From Portulaca oleracea (taxonomy: Eukaryota; Streptophyta; Magnoliopsida; Caryophyllales; Portulacaceae), in contig CM055870.1 in assembly GCA_029582165.1 (NCBI GenBank), positions 47,758,513 to 47,822,512 on the forward strand: a stretch of 64,000 bases of DNA. The letters run 5' to 3'. The stretch's first letter is position 1, and every line of letters begins with the position of its first letter. The notes beneath the pieces were generated by a model that was not told where the DNA came from, ran no database searches, and worked only from the letters and a program-made list of their open reading frames with translations. Made by a program: the position numbers and the translations under genes. Below are positions 48,804 to 54,420 of the stretch, piece after piece.

Positions 48804-51180
48804 CAAATTACATCATATAATCTAGAAAAATGAAGCTTGACATTTAAAATTTTCATGCAAAATTTTCTTTCCATACATTTTTCTTTAAGCCAAACAAGGA
48901 AAAAAAGTTGAATAGAAAATCAATTTTTCCTTCAAAATTTTACTTGAACCAAACAAGAGAAAGAAATTTACTTTACCCCCAAAATTTTTTCCACCTAATT
49001 TTTTTTTTCATGAGATTTTTTTTCCATTATGTTTTCCTAGGTCCAAACGGACCCTTAAAGTTGTGGCTACTTACGAAGTTACCCATTATATTTACATCTT
49101 AGCATTCGTAAGCCATTAATTTTAAGGTTAAATATAGACCCCACTTTCCGGCACAAACTTGATCTTTGAGACCTAAAATCAATTAAATATGCATTGTCTA
49201 TGATTTTCTCTGAAACTTATTTGTAGACCTAAATTAAACTTTTTTTTCTTTGTCTATTTTTTTCTTTTACTTTTGGCTAGCTTATTTCCTCCCTGCACTT
49301 TTTTGGGGGTTTTTTTGCATTTGGACCCTGAAGTATAAGACTATTTATTTTCAGAAACCTTGATTTTTGTTGTTTATTTTTTAGACCCTAAAATTTATGG
49401 GTTGAATATAAAAGGACCTTAAAGTTTGTAGGTTGAAAAAAATCTGTGTACTACAGCTTTAATATTAGTTTTAACCTTAGTCCTAAAATTTACCTCTCTT
49501 ATTCATGTTAGACTAATTAGACCCTGAAGTACCCAGGGTCTAAGTAGTTCTTGCGAGAATAATGGAGAAGTATTACAGCTTTAATATTAGTCTTAACCTT
49601 AGTCATAAAATTTGGCGCAAATTAAGAGATAAATTCAAATATTAGAAGAAAAGAAAACAGTGTACACGGACCTTTTTTTCAAACTACAAACTTTAAGGTC
49701 TTTTTTTATTTAACCCATAATTGAACTTTAGGATCTCAAAAGTAAACAATAAAAACCAATGGTCTAAAAAATAAATACTCCTATACTTCGGAGTCCTAAA
49801 TACAAATAACGGCCACTTTTTTTACCCTTGTGAATTTCTTTAAAAATACAAGTTCGTTGCCTCTTATTCTTTCATTTGTTTTTTCATTTTCTGTATTCAA
49901 CCTTAAACAAAAAGAAACATTAGTCAGCCAAAAAGAAAATCCAAAACGAAAAGCCAAAATATAAAAATTAAGTCAACATATGATATTTCGGAGAAAATCA
50001 TTCACAATGCATTTTCGCTATTTTTGTAGTCAATGATCAACATTATTCTGGAAAGTAGTATGTTTATATTTATCGTTAAAATTGAGAGGTCATGAAAGTT
50101 AAGACACAAACATCATGGATTACTTTGTAATTAACCTAATTATACTTCAGATACCATATATGTAAAAAGATCCATATTTTCTCAATCACGATTTTCATTG
50201 TAAGTGCCGTATGATTTGTTATTGATGAAATAATTATGTTTGGTTTAAAAAAAATATCCATATTTAATTTCTTAATGTGTCATTCATTCCTATTTGCTAA
50301 AATTTATTTTAATCAGAGAATGCCTAAAAAAAGAACAAAATACTTTGTTGAATCAAGCTTTTCATGGATAAGGAAAATTGATTTTTGGATCAGAATCAGA
50401 TAATAAATACCAAGCAAACAATGTTTGAACTTAAAATTTTGATAAATAATTGCTAATTATGCCATACTTCTTTTTGTTTTTTTTTTTAAAAAAAAAATCA
50501 ATATGACATAAGTAAAGAGAATTATCTTTACAAAATTTGACCATATTTGCAATAGAAAATTGGCCAGATACAATATGGGAATCCACTTTATTTAAGGTGC
50601 ACGGGAACAAATTAAGTTTAGTTTCACTCTATTCTAGGAGTTGTAACCAACTAACGATGTGCACATTATATTACTCGCTTCTGTCCACAGTACTTCTATC
50701 ACTTATTGAGAATCTCTAAGGTAAGTGCGGACTTCAACAAGACACGTGCATGTTAACAATTTAAGTGATGTTTCATCATAAATTAATTGATGATATAAAA
50801 AAGGAGTAACCAACTTAACTTATAAATCATATCTCACTTTAGATCTTGATGAACGACATAGGATTCATGGGTTAACACCAACAACTTTATATCAATCTAA
50901 TAATATTATCTTCACAATGTGAATTAGAAAGCGAAATTGCTAGGCAAAAACTAAGTTCAAAGAAAGGTTAGAAACTTACACAACATCCAAATTCGAATGA
51001 TCCACAAATGGCAACTGCTGTGCTTAACAATACCATACCAACAGACCCATGTCCATTTTCAACATAGTTAGTTTTATCATCGTGATGATGAGAAATCGCC
51101 TTTTCATTGGCCCCTTTAATCAATGGTGCAACCAAATTTTCTTTCGCTAGGTCCATATCTTTCATCTGATCATTTACCAT
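11813..51180 (-). CDS. ERD6-like: ERD6-like monosaccharide transporter, exons 1-10 (3' part off-window)
   Basis: Ten minus-strand exons (listed separately) join into 861 nt, or 287 codons, with no stop and matching intron phases; all borders are GT-AG. The product is a major facilitator superfamily sugar transporter of the ERD6-like group, which in characterised plants moves monosaccharides across the tonoplast. Visible: hydrophilic N-terminus (1-46), helix 1 (near 47-67), loop motif [10 protein letters not shown] (helices 2-3), [10 protein letters not shown] (helix 4), PVFISEIAP and RG (sugar transporter signature), TWRTLAIIG, then PESPRWL (after helix 6) and the central loop [17 protein letters not shown]. 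Family members are about 480 residues, so helices 7-12 (about 190 residues) are missing to the left. Introns are 3277, 131, 689, 518, 7993, 2451, 111, 23230 and 107 bp, the large ones filled with transposons. All frames are intact, so it may be a working gene. Confidence 0.93.
12001..12093 (-). CDS. ERD6-like: ERD6-like exon 9
   Basis: 31 codons, [20 protein letters not shown] then [11 protein letters not shown], the start of the central cytoplasmic loop. It continues PESPRWL of exon 8 in frame across 23230 bp. Acceptor TAG, donor GTAAGT. Confidence 0.95.
12094..12794. other. Intron 8 sequence with small tandem duplication
   Basis: No gene. A unit of about 45 bp (AGGATTTCAATTCTAATAACC) at 12476-12498 is repeated with changes at 12514-12537. 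Otherwise plain AT-rich intron. Confidence 0.45.
12795..12961 (+). repeat. Solo LTR of the TRIM family
   Basis: 167 bp matching the TRIM LTRs at 9518 and 9987 (GGGATTCACC, AAGTCAAGTGGGC, TGAAACCTCACTTAAC, ATCTCCCCAACA). The terminal TG is mutated to TT. Flanks GATAT and GATAC are a near-perfect 5-bp target duplication, so this is a recombined solo LTR rather than a broken element. Confidence 0.8.
12962..13759. other. Intron 8 sequence with possible SINE head
   Basis: On the minus strand, TAGTTAAGTGG (13205-13215) and GGTTTAATTCTTGG (13159-13172) resemble RNA polymerase III box A and box B at about tRNA spacing. No tail or target duplication was identified, so a tRNA-derived SINE remnant is only possible. 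No protein gene. Confidence 0.3.
13760..14364. mobile_element. Non-autonomous hAT-like element
   Basis: Left end CAGGGACGAAGC; degenerate right end ACCCCCTCAACATCTATCCCTT, which aligns with the right end of the better preserved hAT element at 39195-40393. Flanking 8-mers ATCAAAAC and ATCAAGAG match at six of eight positions. Interior holds a GGTTCAAGACTC box-B-like motif near 13903. It contains the MITE at 14072. Confidence 0.55.
14072..14308. mobile_element. MITE with TIR GGGAATTCTACCATAGTTGA
   Basis: 237 bp. Both ends read GGGAATTCTACCATAGTTGA or close variants on opposite strands, followed inward by a second inverted block around AACTATCGTAGTTGAAAA. Terminal GGG and length suggest a Mutator-type MITE. 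A clear target duplication is not resolved within the AT-rich flanks. Confidence 0.7.
14365..15635. other. Intron 8 AT-rich sequence, no gene
   Basis: Very AT-rich sequence; the open frame at 14668-14907 lacks any recognisable similarity or composition shift and is not called. Confidence 0.45.
15636..19034. repeat. Giant solo LTR (3.4 kb), probably Ty3/gypsy
   Basis: 3399 bp starting TGTAACAACCC and ending GGGGTGTTACA, flanked by a perfect 5-bp duplication AATAC (15631-15635 and 19035-19039). There is no coding region. Internal landmarks are a GC-rich block (16290-16375) and a CT-rich leader. Size and termini fit LTRs of large gypsy elements (Tat/Retand-like), leaving a solo LTR after LTR-LTR recombination. 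Family assignment is an inference from length and termini. Confidence 0.78.
19346..19576 (+). repeat. Two-copy tandem repeat, MITE-like
   Basis: Two units of about 115 bp, each starting TTTCATATTATTTGTCT and ending TTATACTTTTAGGATA. The upstream TACTCCCTCTCTTTCATATT resembles Stowaway termini (CTCCCTCCGT...), so this is probably a duplicated MITE fragment. A (GT)9 run precedes it at 19067-19084. Confidence 0.55.
19684..19814 (-). repeat. Element F 3' LTR, truncated
   Basis: Matches the U3-side 130 bp of the LTR at 34952-35201 (GACATCCTCAATGAGGGATG, ATGCTAACAAGAAAAGGAG). The terminal 70 bp are missing, so no target duplication remains. Confidence 0.82.
19830..22609 (-). pseudogene. Element F integrase, RT and RNase H
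   Basis: Minus-strand copia pol. Integrase: [11 protein letters not shown], then [10 protein letters not shown] and [13 protein letters not shown] (22599-22375); the HHCC cysteines are partly lost (CDIYILAK). [22 protein letters not shown] and [15 protein letters not shown] (21230-21110), [20 protein letters not shown] (20980-20920), catalytic YIDD ([15 protein letters not shown], 20740-20695). RNase [21 protein letters not shown] and [10 protein letters not shown] (20245-20145), ending near 19950. At least five frameshifts or stops. Confidence 0.88.
22615..23882 (+). repeat. Element G 5' LTR
   Basis: TGATGGAGACC...TGCATACATCA. Aligns throughout with 28461-29744. GTATATAT near 23471 is a TATA candidate, also present in the other LTR near 29335. 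Confidence 0.9.
23886..23896 (+). other. Element G primer binding site
   Basis: TGGTATCAGAG, complementary to initiator Met-tRNA, three bases after the 5' LTR. Confidence 0.85.
23939..25150 (+). pseudogene. Element G gag
   Basis: ATG at 23939 (MSSTIK), stopped within nine codons, then open again. A coiled region ([16 protein letters not shown]) and an acidic block precede the retrotransposon gag domain ([15 protein letters not shown] near 24340; [17 protein letters not shown], 24534-24584; [10 protein letters not shown] near 24640). A CCHC knuckle, [14 protein letters not shown], is intact at 25049-25090. Frame breaks occur near 23963, 24220, 24400 and 24925. Confidence 0.85.
25250..28459 (+). 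pseudogene. Element G pol (PR, RT, RNase H, IN)
   Basis: Protease: [20 protein letters not shown] (from 25338). [22 protein letters not shown] (near 26058), [27 protein letters not shown] (26304-26348), catalytic YFDDILVYS (26394-26420). RNase [11 protein letters not shown] then a stop at 26852. Integrase: [12 protein letters not shown] (27487), [30 protein letters not shown] and [17 protein letters not shown], giving D-D-E. The C-terminus ([19 protein letters not shown]) has a GPY/F-like chromovirus-type region. About ten stops or shifts interrupt it. I saw no chromodomain. Confidence 0.88.
28461..29744 (+). repeat. Element G 3' LTR
   Basis: Starts TGATGGAGGCC directly after the polypurine run; ends TGCATACATCA. 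The pol frame runs about 210 bp into this LTR (stop at 28672-28674). Confidence 0.9.
29745..29950 (-). pseudogene. Element F pre-integrase piece between two insertions
   Basis: A 206-bp island of copia F. On the minus strand it reads [16 protein letters not shown] (29942-29891), then a stop and a short serine-rich segment ending EILHAQ before element G. This is the GAG-pre-integrase block; it joins protease sequence right of H to integrase left of G. Confidence 0.85.
29951..30656 (-). repeat. Element H 3' LTR
   Basis: Plus-strand start TGTTAGGATC, end CCACACACAACA; aligns with 32703-33401. Contains GC-rich GCGCTGGTAGCGCC-type short repeats. Confidence 0.9.
30780..31368 (-). pseudogene. Element H integrase C-terminus/RT start remnant
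   Basis: Minus strand: [16 protein letters not shown] near 31360-31310, then a 97-codon open frame (31225-30935) with the acidic-proline linker typical between copia integrase and RT ([20 protein letters not shown], then [11 protein letters not shown]), and a trace of the RT start ([14 protein letters not shown]). The integrase D-D-E core is missing by deletion between these blocks. Confidence 0.75.
31369..32653 (-). pseudogene. Element H gag, protease and pre-integrase
   Basis: Minus-strand frame from ATG 32653: [13 protein letters not shown], then [20 protein letters not shown] (gag N-terminus). Later, [20 protein letters not shown] (near 32300), knuckle [14 protein letters not shown] (CCHC with the second Cys changed to Ser), protease [14 protein letters not shown] (Thr to Phe in DTG), and the pre-integrase [17 protein letters not shown]. 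Stops at several places. Confidence 0.82.
32689..32700 (-). other. Element H primer binding site
   Basis: TGGTATCAGAGC on the minus strand, two bases from the 5' LTR end. Confidence 0.88.
32703..33401 (-). repeat. Element H 5' LTR
   Basis: Minus-strand start TATTGTGTGTGG (first G mutated; the other LTR has TGTTGTGTGTGG) and end CGTAACA. A TATA candidate (GTATATAATG) lies on the minus strand near 32920. Confidence 0.9.
33407..34875 (-). pseudogene. Element F gag and protease
   Basis: Starts at ATG 34875 ([11 protein letters not shown]) on the minus strand. Gag: [34 protein letters not shown]; a frame change near 34600; then [28 protein letters not shown], an intact CCHC knuckle [14 protein letters not shown] (34045-34004), and the protease with canonical [12 protein letters not shown] (33682-33647). 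Frame shifts and stops near 34490, 34320, 34060 and 33860. The last codons (CMFHDL) abut element H. Confidence 0.88.
34938..34949 (-). other. Element F primer binding site
   Basis: TGGTATCAGAGC on the minus strand, two bases from the LTR. Confidence 0.9.
34952..35201 (-). repeat. Element F 5' LTR with TA expansion
   Basis: Minus-strand start TGTGAAGTATAGAG, end CATCGTTCA. It contains an 80-bp (TA)n tract at 35022-35101 that the 3' LTR lacks. Confidence 0.88.
35022..35101. repeat. (TA)n microsatellite, about 40 units
   Basis: Uninterrupted TA dinucleotides inside the LTR of element F. Confidence 0.97.
35324..35388 (-). CDS. ERD6-like: ERD6-like exon 8
   Basis: 65 nt: two bases completing a Gly codon, then [21 protein letters not shown]. 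Helix 6 and the PESPRWL signature. Acceptor AAG, donor GTAAGC. The LTR of element F lies only 122 bp downstream in transcript sense. Confidence 0.94.
35500..35575 (-). CDS. ERD6-like: ERD6-like exon 7
   Basis: 76 nt (25 codons plus one base): [26 protein letters not shown]. Helix 5 and the WRTLA motif. Acceptor CAG, donor GTATAT; ends in phase 1, completed by exon 8. Confidence 0.94.
35576..37231. other. Intron 6 sequence, no gene
   Basis: AT-rich. Two short duplications: TACTAATGTTAATTGTAATATTGTTAT at 36397 and 36445, and a cluster of TTGATCA/GTTGAT motifs at 36658-36790. No exon. Confidence 0.45.
37232..37586. mobile_element. MITE with long imperfect inverted repeats
   Basis: 355 bp. The left arm (TTCTGAAAT, AGACTTCACATTTGAC, CAACTCAATCTTTGGGGG, AGCCCAACACTAAGTTAA) pairs with the right arm over about 150 bp. 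Short TTA/TAA flanks hint at a Tourist/PIF type, but this is not certain. Confidence 0.6.
37587..38026. other. Intron 6 sequence next to exon 6, no gene
   Basis: AT-rich intron without a recognisable element. Confidence 0.4.
38027..38092 (-). CDS. ERD6-like: ERD6-like exon 6
   Basis: 22 codons, from [16 protein letters not shown] to LAISNQ. It carries the sugar transporter signature (P-x3-E-x-A-P...RG). Acceptor AAG, donor GTAATT. Confidence 0.94.
38093..38839. other. Intron 5, probable 5' region of the LINE
   Basis: Purine-rich plus strand from about 38600 on (ATGAACAACATGGAAAATC) may be the 5' part of the LINE that follows, but no conserved block can be named here. No other gene. Confidence 0.35.
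39195..40393. mobile_element. Non-autonomous hAT element in the LINE
   Basis: 1199 bp from CAGGGACGGAG to GGCTTCGTCCCTT (inverted ends) with a perfect 8-bp target duplication GGTCCATA (39187-39194 and 40394-40401). No transposase. It contains a G-run beside a C-run near 39215-39238 and the MITE at 39669. It is related to the element at 13760. Confidence 0.88.
39669..40183. mobile_element. Mutator-type MITE inside the hAT element
   Basis: 515 bp with inverted repeats beginning GGGTTTTTTGC, TTTGGACCCTGTATTTTGGG (over 100 bp per arm) and a perfect 10-bp duplication TCTGTACTTG (39659-39668 and 40184-40193). A 9-10-bp duplication and GGG ends fit the Mutator superfamily. Confidence 0.88.
41249..41700 (+). 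pseudogene. LINE I endonuclease domain
   Basis: Starts [13 protein letters not shown] (apurinic-endonuclease-like N-terminus), then, after a frame break near 41450, [31 protein letters not shown] and [15 protein letters not shown]. The catalytic motif GDFNE has become RDFNE. In L1-type elements this domain nicks the target DNA. Frame breaks and that change suggest it is dead. Confidence 0.8.
42301..42432 (-). mobile_element. SINE-like tRNA-derived insert in the LINE
   Basis: 132 bp flanked by a 14-bp near-identical duplication (TTTTTTACTCTAAC at 42287-42300, TTTTATACTCTAAC at 42433-42446). The minus strand holds box A-like TGGTTGAGATGG (42397-42386) and box B-like AGTTCGAATCTC (42342-42331) plus GGTATCAGA between them. 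The long target duplication fits LINE-driven insertion. No clear 3' tail. Confidence 0.6.
42640..43100 (+). pseudogene. LINE I reverse transcriptase remnant
   Basis: Frame pieces with RT motifs: [19 protein letters not shown] (near 42680), [40 protein letters not shown] (near 42862) and [17 protein letters not shown] (near 43003). The FADD catalytic block further on is not recovered; the sequence jumps toward the post-RT region near 43130, indicating a deletion. Confidence 0.8.
43760..44447. mobile_element. Second hAT-like element in the LINE
   Basis: 688 bp starting TAGGGGTGAGC, ending GCTGACCCCA, with 8-bp target copies GCTACATG (43752-43759) and GCTACATA (44448-44455). Interior is rich in CCCGGT/ACCGGG near both ends and holds two TA microsatellites. 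No transposase. Confidence 0.8.
44830..45057 (+). pseudogene. LINE I zinc-binding RT domain
   Basis: 75-codon open segment: [20 protein letters not shown], then [18 protein letters not shown] with the C-x2-C...H-x4-C pattern of the zf-RVT domain after plant LINE reverse transcriptases, and SWPIWREIM. Confidence 0.85.
45131..45489. other. LINE I tail or intron 5, no gene
   Basis: No conserved protein block or clear repeat end was recognised. Confidence 0.4.
45490..45738. mobile_element. MITE with TIR GGGTGCGTTTGGT
   Basis: 249 bp; left GGGTGCGTTTGGTTGG and right ACCAAACACTCCC are inverted copies. The interior is built of self-complementary GGGAAATTTTCCC-like blocks. Flanks both carry TA. Confidence 0.65.
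46086..46151 (-). CDS. ERD6-like: ERD6-like exon 5
   Basis: 22 codons including [20 protein letters not shown] (helix 4 and its conserved GR). Acceptor TAG, donor GTATGA. Intron 5, which follows, is 7993 bp and houses a LINE. Confidence 0.93.
46253..46642. mobile_element. MITE making up most of intron 4
   Basis: 390 bp with inverted arms of about 90 bp (GTCAATAATATCA, GGTATTGGACACTAATAATACA, TATCGACCTATTTT). It accounts for 390 of the 518 bp of intron 4 and ends 27 bp from exon 4. No target duplication was identified. Confidence 0.7.
46670..46729 (-). CDS. ERD6-like: ERD6-like exon 4
   Basis: 20 codons, [20 protein letters not shown] (helix 3). Acceptor TAG, donor GTAAGT. A MITE begins 27 bp downstream in transcript sense. 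Confidence 0.93.
46730..47418. other. Intron 3 (689 bp), no element recognised
   Basis: AT-rich intron between exons 4 and 3. One loose inverted pair (AAATAAGATCATATAAAAAA at 47096 and TTATATGATCTTATTTTTCAA at 46949) may be an old MITE. Confidence 0.4.
47419..47508 (-). CDS. ERD6-like: ERD6-like exon 3
   Basis: 30 codons, starting [16 protein letters not shown] and ending [11 protein letters not shown]. Contains helix 2 and the conserved MFS G-x3-D-x2-G-R-K loop. Acceptor CAG, donor GTATGT. Trp follows RK where relatives usually have Gly or Arg. Confidence 0.94.
47640..47702 (-). CDS. ERD6-like: ERD6-like exon 2
   Basis: 21 codons, [21 protein letters not shown], a hallmark block of ERD6-like proteins between helices 1 and 2. 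Acceptor CAG, donor GTTTGA (a weak but valid GT donor). Phase 0 both sides. Confidence 0.93.
47757..47798. repeat. (ATT)n microsatellite
   Basis: About 14 uninterrupted ATT triplets in intron 1. Confidence 0.95.
47975..48227. mobile_element. Stowaway-type MITE
   Basis: 253 bp. Left TTTCGTCCGTTCCATATTAA and right reverse complement CTCGCTCCATTCCGTATTAA give the typical Stowaway terminus (CTCCCTCCGTTCC...), flanked by TA on both sides. Confidence 0.78.
48236..49054. mobile_element. Tourist/PIF-type MITE carrying a CT microsatellite
   Basis: 819 bp between GGATCCGTTTGGACCTAGGAAA and the inverted TTTCCTAGGTCCAAACGGACCC, with a TTA target copy on each side (48233-48235, 49055-49057). The middle is an expanded CT-rich tract. 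It abuts the Stowaway element, only 8 bp apart. Confidence 0.82.
48475..48802. repeat. (CT)n-rich tract
   Basis: More than 320 bp of imperfect CT dinucleotides with TAACTC interruptions, inside the MITE at 48236. Confidence 0.93.
49307..49827. mobile_element. Foldback MITE in intron 1
   Basis: About 521 bp with long inverted arms (TTTGGACCCTGAAGTATAAG, AGTTTGTAGGTTGAAAAA). Its GGGTTTTTTTGCATTTGGACCCTG terminus resembles the MITE at 39669. No target duplication seen. Confidence 0.65.
49828..50979. other. Intron 1 sequence, no gene
   Basis: AT-rich. The open frame at 50537 shows no recognisable product. Confidence 0.45.
50980..51180 (-). CDS. ERD6-like: ERD6-like exon 1 (start codon)
   Basis: 67 codons from ATG at 51180 to CC of FGCC; donor GTAAGT. 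The hydrophilic acidic/basic head includes [16 protein letters not shown], then the first membrane helix ([20 protein letters not shown]). The start was chosen because it is the first in-frame ATG (context ACTAATGGTA) before the family-conserved GSFEFGC block. Phase 0. Confidence 0.93.
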
Positions 51181-51279
51181 TAGTAAATCTTAGATGAACA
51201 TAGTTATTAAGAAAACAAAACTAGTTGTGTAATATTTTGGTTTCACATAAATTGTCTACTTGATTGCATTTGAATTTTG

Positions 51280-51321
<42 letters not shown>

Positions 51322-52024
51322 TCATGAATTAAGATTAACTAAATATTGCAATCATTTGAGCATTCAATATCCCAAATTCATTCATGCTTTTTTAGAGCAT
51401 GTTGTATCACAGTGATTTTCTTGAGCAACTAAGAGATCATAGTGAGTAACATAGTTTAAGGGATCTAGTTAAGCAGAAGTGAACATCTTGAACGTACTCA
51501 AGATTTTGTTATAGATCAAAGTAGCTTTAGCATTGTGTTATTAAGCGAACAAGGGCAGACACGGTTAAAATCCTAAGTGAATAGAAATTCATACCAGTGA
51601 TTTAATCCAGTTTGTAAAGGCTAATATAGAAAACACATAATTTGTTTTGTACCTACTTAAATTTTGCATCTTTATTTTGTAGTGATTATTTTGTGCATAC
51701 TAATATTATTTGTGTTATCAGAGTTAGCTGATTTTAAGTTTTAGTTTTTATCAAACAACTTATTCAAATTTGCACTATTTTTTGTATTTCTTTTCAATAA
51801 ACTTACATCAGTAATCCATGAAACATTTCATGCAAATGAATGACAAGTTTAGTTTAGTAACTCTAGATAATATTTCAAATATAACTTGTTAGTTGTTTTA
51901 TTTTCTTTCGTGTGGGATGTCTACTAATAATATCAATGTTGACTATCTTGTATATCAAATGTTTTCAGATTTTTAAAATACAATGTTGATCAATATGTAA
52001 GTTAAATGAAGACTCCTTTAGAAG
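51181..52024. other. Upstream region of the transporter gene
   Basis: 5' leader and promoter must lie here on the minus strand. A (TA)n tract sits at 51281-51319, 100-140 bp upstream of the ATG, so a TATA box cannot be singled out. No other gene. Confidence 0.4.
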
Positions 52025-52196
52025 TATGGGCGTATCCCCATAGTCATTGGGGGTGGCCGTGGCCATGGCCACCCATAGACCAACAAAAAAGATAATTTTT
52101 TAGTGAATTAAAGGTAAAAATTATGGATTTCGTTTCCTCATGTAAATGTAGTAATATAATGGACACCACAATTTCAAATATCTAGATCCGTCACTG
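52025..52196. mobile_element. Short hAT-type MITE upstream of the transporter
   Basis: 172 bp with a perfect 8-bp duplication TTTAGAAG (52017-52024, 52197-52204). Right end reads CAGTGACGGATC on the minus strand; the left end TATGGGCGTATC is a degenerate copy. Near the left end is the palindrome GGGTGGCCGTGGCCATGGCCACCC. Confidence 0.75.
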
Positions 52197-52204
52197 TTTA
52201 GAAG

Positions 52205-53391
52205 AGGGAGTTCTAATGATATTCTAAATGACTCTTTAGAAATAAGACATACTCATTTATACACCTTTTGATTATAATTAACTGTAAGCAGCCCATCCAC
52301 TAAGCCCTTATACAAAGTGTAAATTCAATAGGCTAACAGATTGGAGATGGGTTGCACAAGTACGACTCTAGGTGCAAAAGAAGCTTAATCCAAATATTGG
52401 GCCCACGTACTGCTAAAATATAAGGCTTATTGTAATCATTCATGTACTTACCAACATCAACTAATAAGAATTCCATTATGAAGACTTCTTTGATTTTTAA
52501 AGCACTATTGTTTATAGTCATGGTCTCTCTTAGGTAAGTAATAAAAGAGATTAAATAAAAATATATGTGAGGGACTAGAAACACTCATGTTGGATTATAG
52601 GATAAATAACAAAGTCTGAAAACTTATTCTATAATGGCAACATCAAAAGATTACTTTTTTTTGGAATATCGGAAGTCATTAAAAGTCAAAATTTGCATCA
52701 AAAATGCTACAAAGAACAGTAAAACATCAAAATAGCAAAAAAGACAGCAAAACAAAAACCAATAACACCTAAAAAGATACAAAGCAATTGATCCACATAA
52801 GATTATAAGAAGCACCAACTACAAAATCACTCAAGAAGGTATTAAACATTTTTTGAAGTGTTTCCCTACTGCATCGTGGTCACCAATGACATTCATATAT
52901 CGAAAGGTTATATCACGTAAAACTCGTATGTGCGACTCATAAAAAGCATATTTAATATTTTTGTTTCCAAGAAGAACAAAGGGCTTAATCAGTGGGTGAG
53001 AGAAGAGATCAAATATGCTAATTTATGAGGTCCTTTTCCCACTGCAAGCAAAAGCATTACTTATACTCATGTGAGAATTTGATTAAATTACTCCAATTTT
53101 TAAAATTTAACTTTTCAACTAACCTTTTTCACTTCATATTATCTTCACTTTACAATCTCAATGATATATTTAATTTCTTTTATTTTAATCGTAACATTCA
53201 TTGAATAAAACACCAAAAGTTAATTTTAATAAAAATATATTTAAATAATTTTCCTATTAACTAACACCATTTATTTTTGCAAACTTGATTTTTCCCAAAT
53301 CCTCCAAAATGATAGATAAAATAATGGAGGTAGTGCTTATCATCTTTGTTATGATTTACTCAAGCTATAGTTTGATACTAAGTCCTTCATT
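52205..53391. other. Intergenic, no gene
   Basis: AT-rich. On the minus strand 53020-52630 looks like a retroelement 3' end (TTTTTATGAGTCGCACATAC, ...GGTTTTTGTTTTGCTGTC) without recognisable coding. Confidence 0.4.
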
Positions 53392-53643
53392 TATGATTTA
53401 CTCAAGCCATTGACTTCATTTATTCACATTCATTCCTTCTTGAAACACATTTCTCTAGAGATGTAACTACAATGGCTCTCTAGGGTTAATAGGTATTTTG
53501 ACACTAAGTCCTTTAAGATCACGCAAATTTTATATCATGTGACTATATACGGTAGATATACAAGTCAAAGATGAGAAGGTTTCCTTCAACTCACTTGTAT
53601 TCCAGTTAATTCTCATCCACATTCCTTTCCATTAGTTTTAACA
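53392..53643 (+). repeat. Element L 5' LTR, 3' portion only
   Basis: Aligns with the last 260 bp of the repeat ending at 58534. Upstream similarity is lost. Confidence 0.75.
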
Positions 53644-53687
53644 ATCTTTCACTTGTATAGTGTGAGAGAGAGATGCCCTTATTTAAG

Positions 53688-54420
53688 GATATGACTTCCA
53701 ACTTTCAAAAGTTGGACAAGTTTGATGGTGTGAATTTTCGAAGATGAAAAAAGAAGAGATATTCATTCTTACCACGTTGAAGGTTTTTTATGTGCTCAAT
53801 ATGTCATTTCCAAATCGAGGTTGAGAACGAAAAGGTGAAAGAGACAAGAAGGAGGCTCAAGTTCAAGAACGACGATTATGTATGTCGGGATGCATTCTCA
53901 ACAGCAAGGTGGATTCACTCTTTGGTGCCTAACAATGCTAGAAACTGAAAAGGACTCTAGGAGTCTCTCAAGCACAATTACATGTTTGAAGAGCCTCTAG
54001 CAAGAACTTCCATGTAAATTATTTTAAGACTTATCATATGGTATAGGGTTGTCCTATGTTAGATCGGTTATATGAAACCCAACGTATTCTAAGTAACTTC
54101 AGTCAACATAATCTCCGCATGGATAAGAAGAAAAGACCCAACGACAGTGCATATTGTTCAAGATGGTGGTCCTAACTTCAAGGGGGTAAGAAGAAAAGAC
54201 CCAACGACAGTGAGAACAACAATAACAAGAACAACAAGAAGGCCAAAAAACCTTTATGTTGGGAATGCGAAAGTCATAACCACAAAAACGGAGATTGCTA
54301 TGCTTGGAAAAAGAAGTATCGCCTACTCGACAAGGGTTAAGAGCAAGTGGAGAATGATACCTTCGTTGCGATGATCAACGATTAAATCATTGTAATTGAA
54401 AATGATTATGCTTAGTTTGT
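53688..54420 (+). pseudogene. Element L gag remnant
   Basis: Begins MTSNFQKLDKFDGVNFRR (ATG 53691), the usual start of this copia gag type, then stops. A knuckle trace (CWECESHNHKNGDCYAWKKK in a shifted frame) lies near 54260-54310. A 25-bp segment AAGAAGAAAAGACCCAACGAC is duplicated at 54126 and 54187. Confidence 0.7.

Noticed and set aside
48632..48874. Arg/Glu-repeat open frame (minus)
   Set aside because: Translation of the CT microsatellite inside a MITE.
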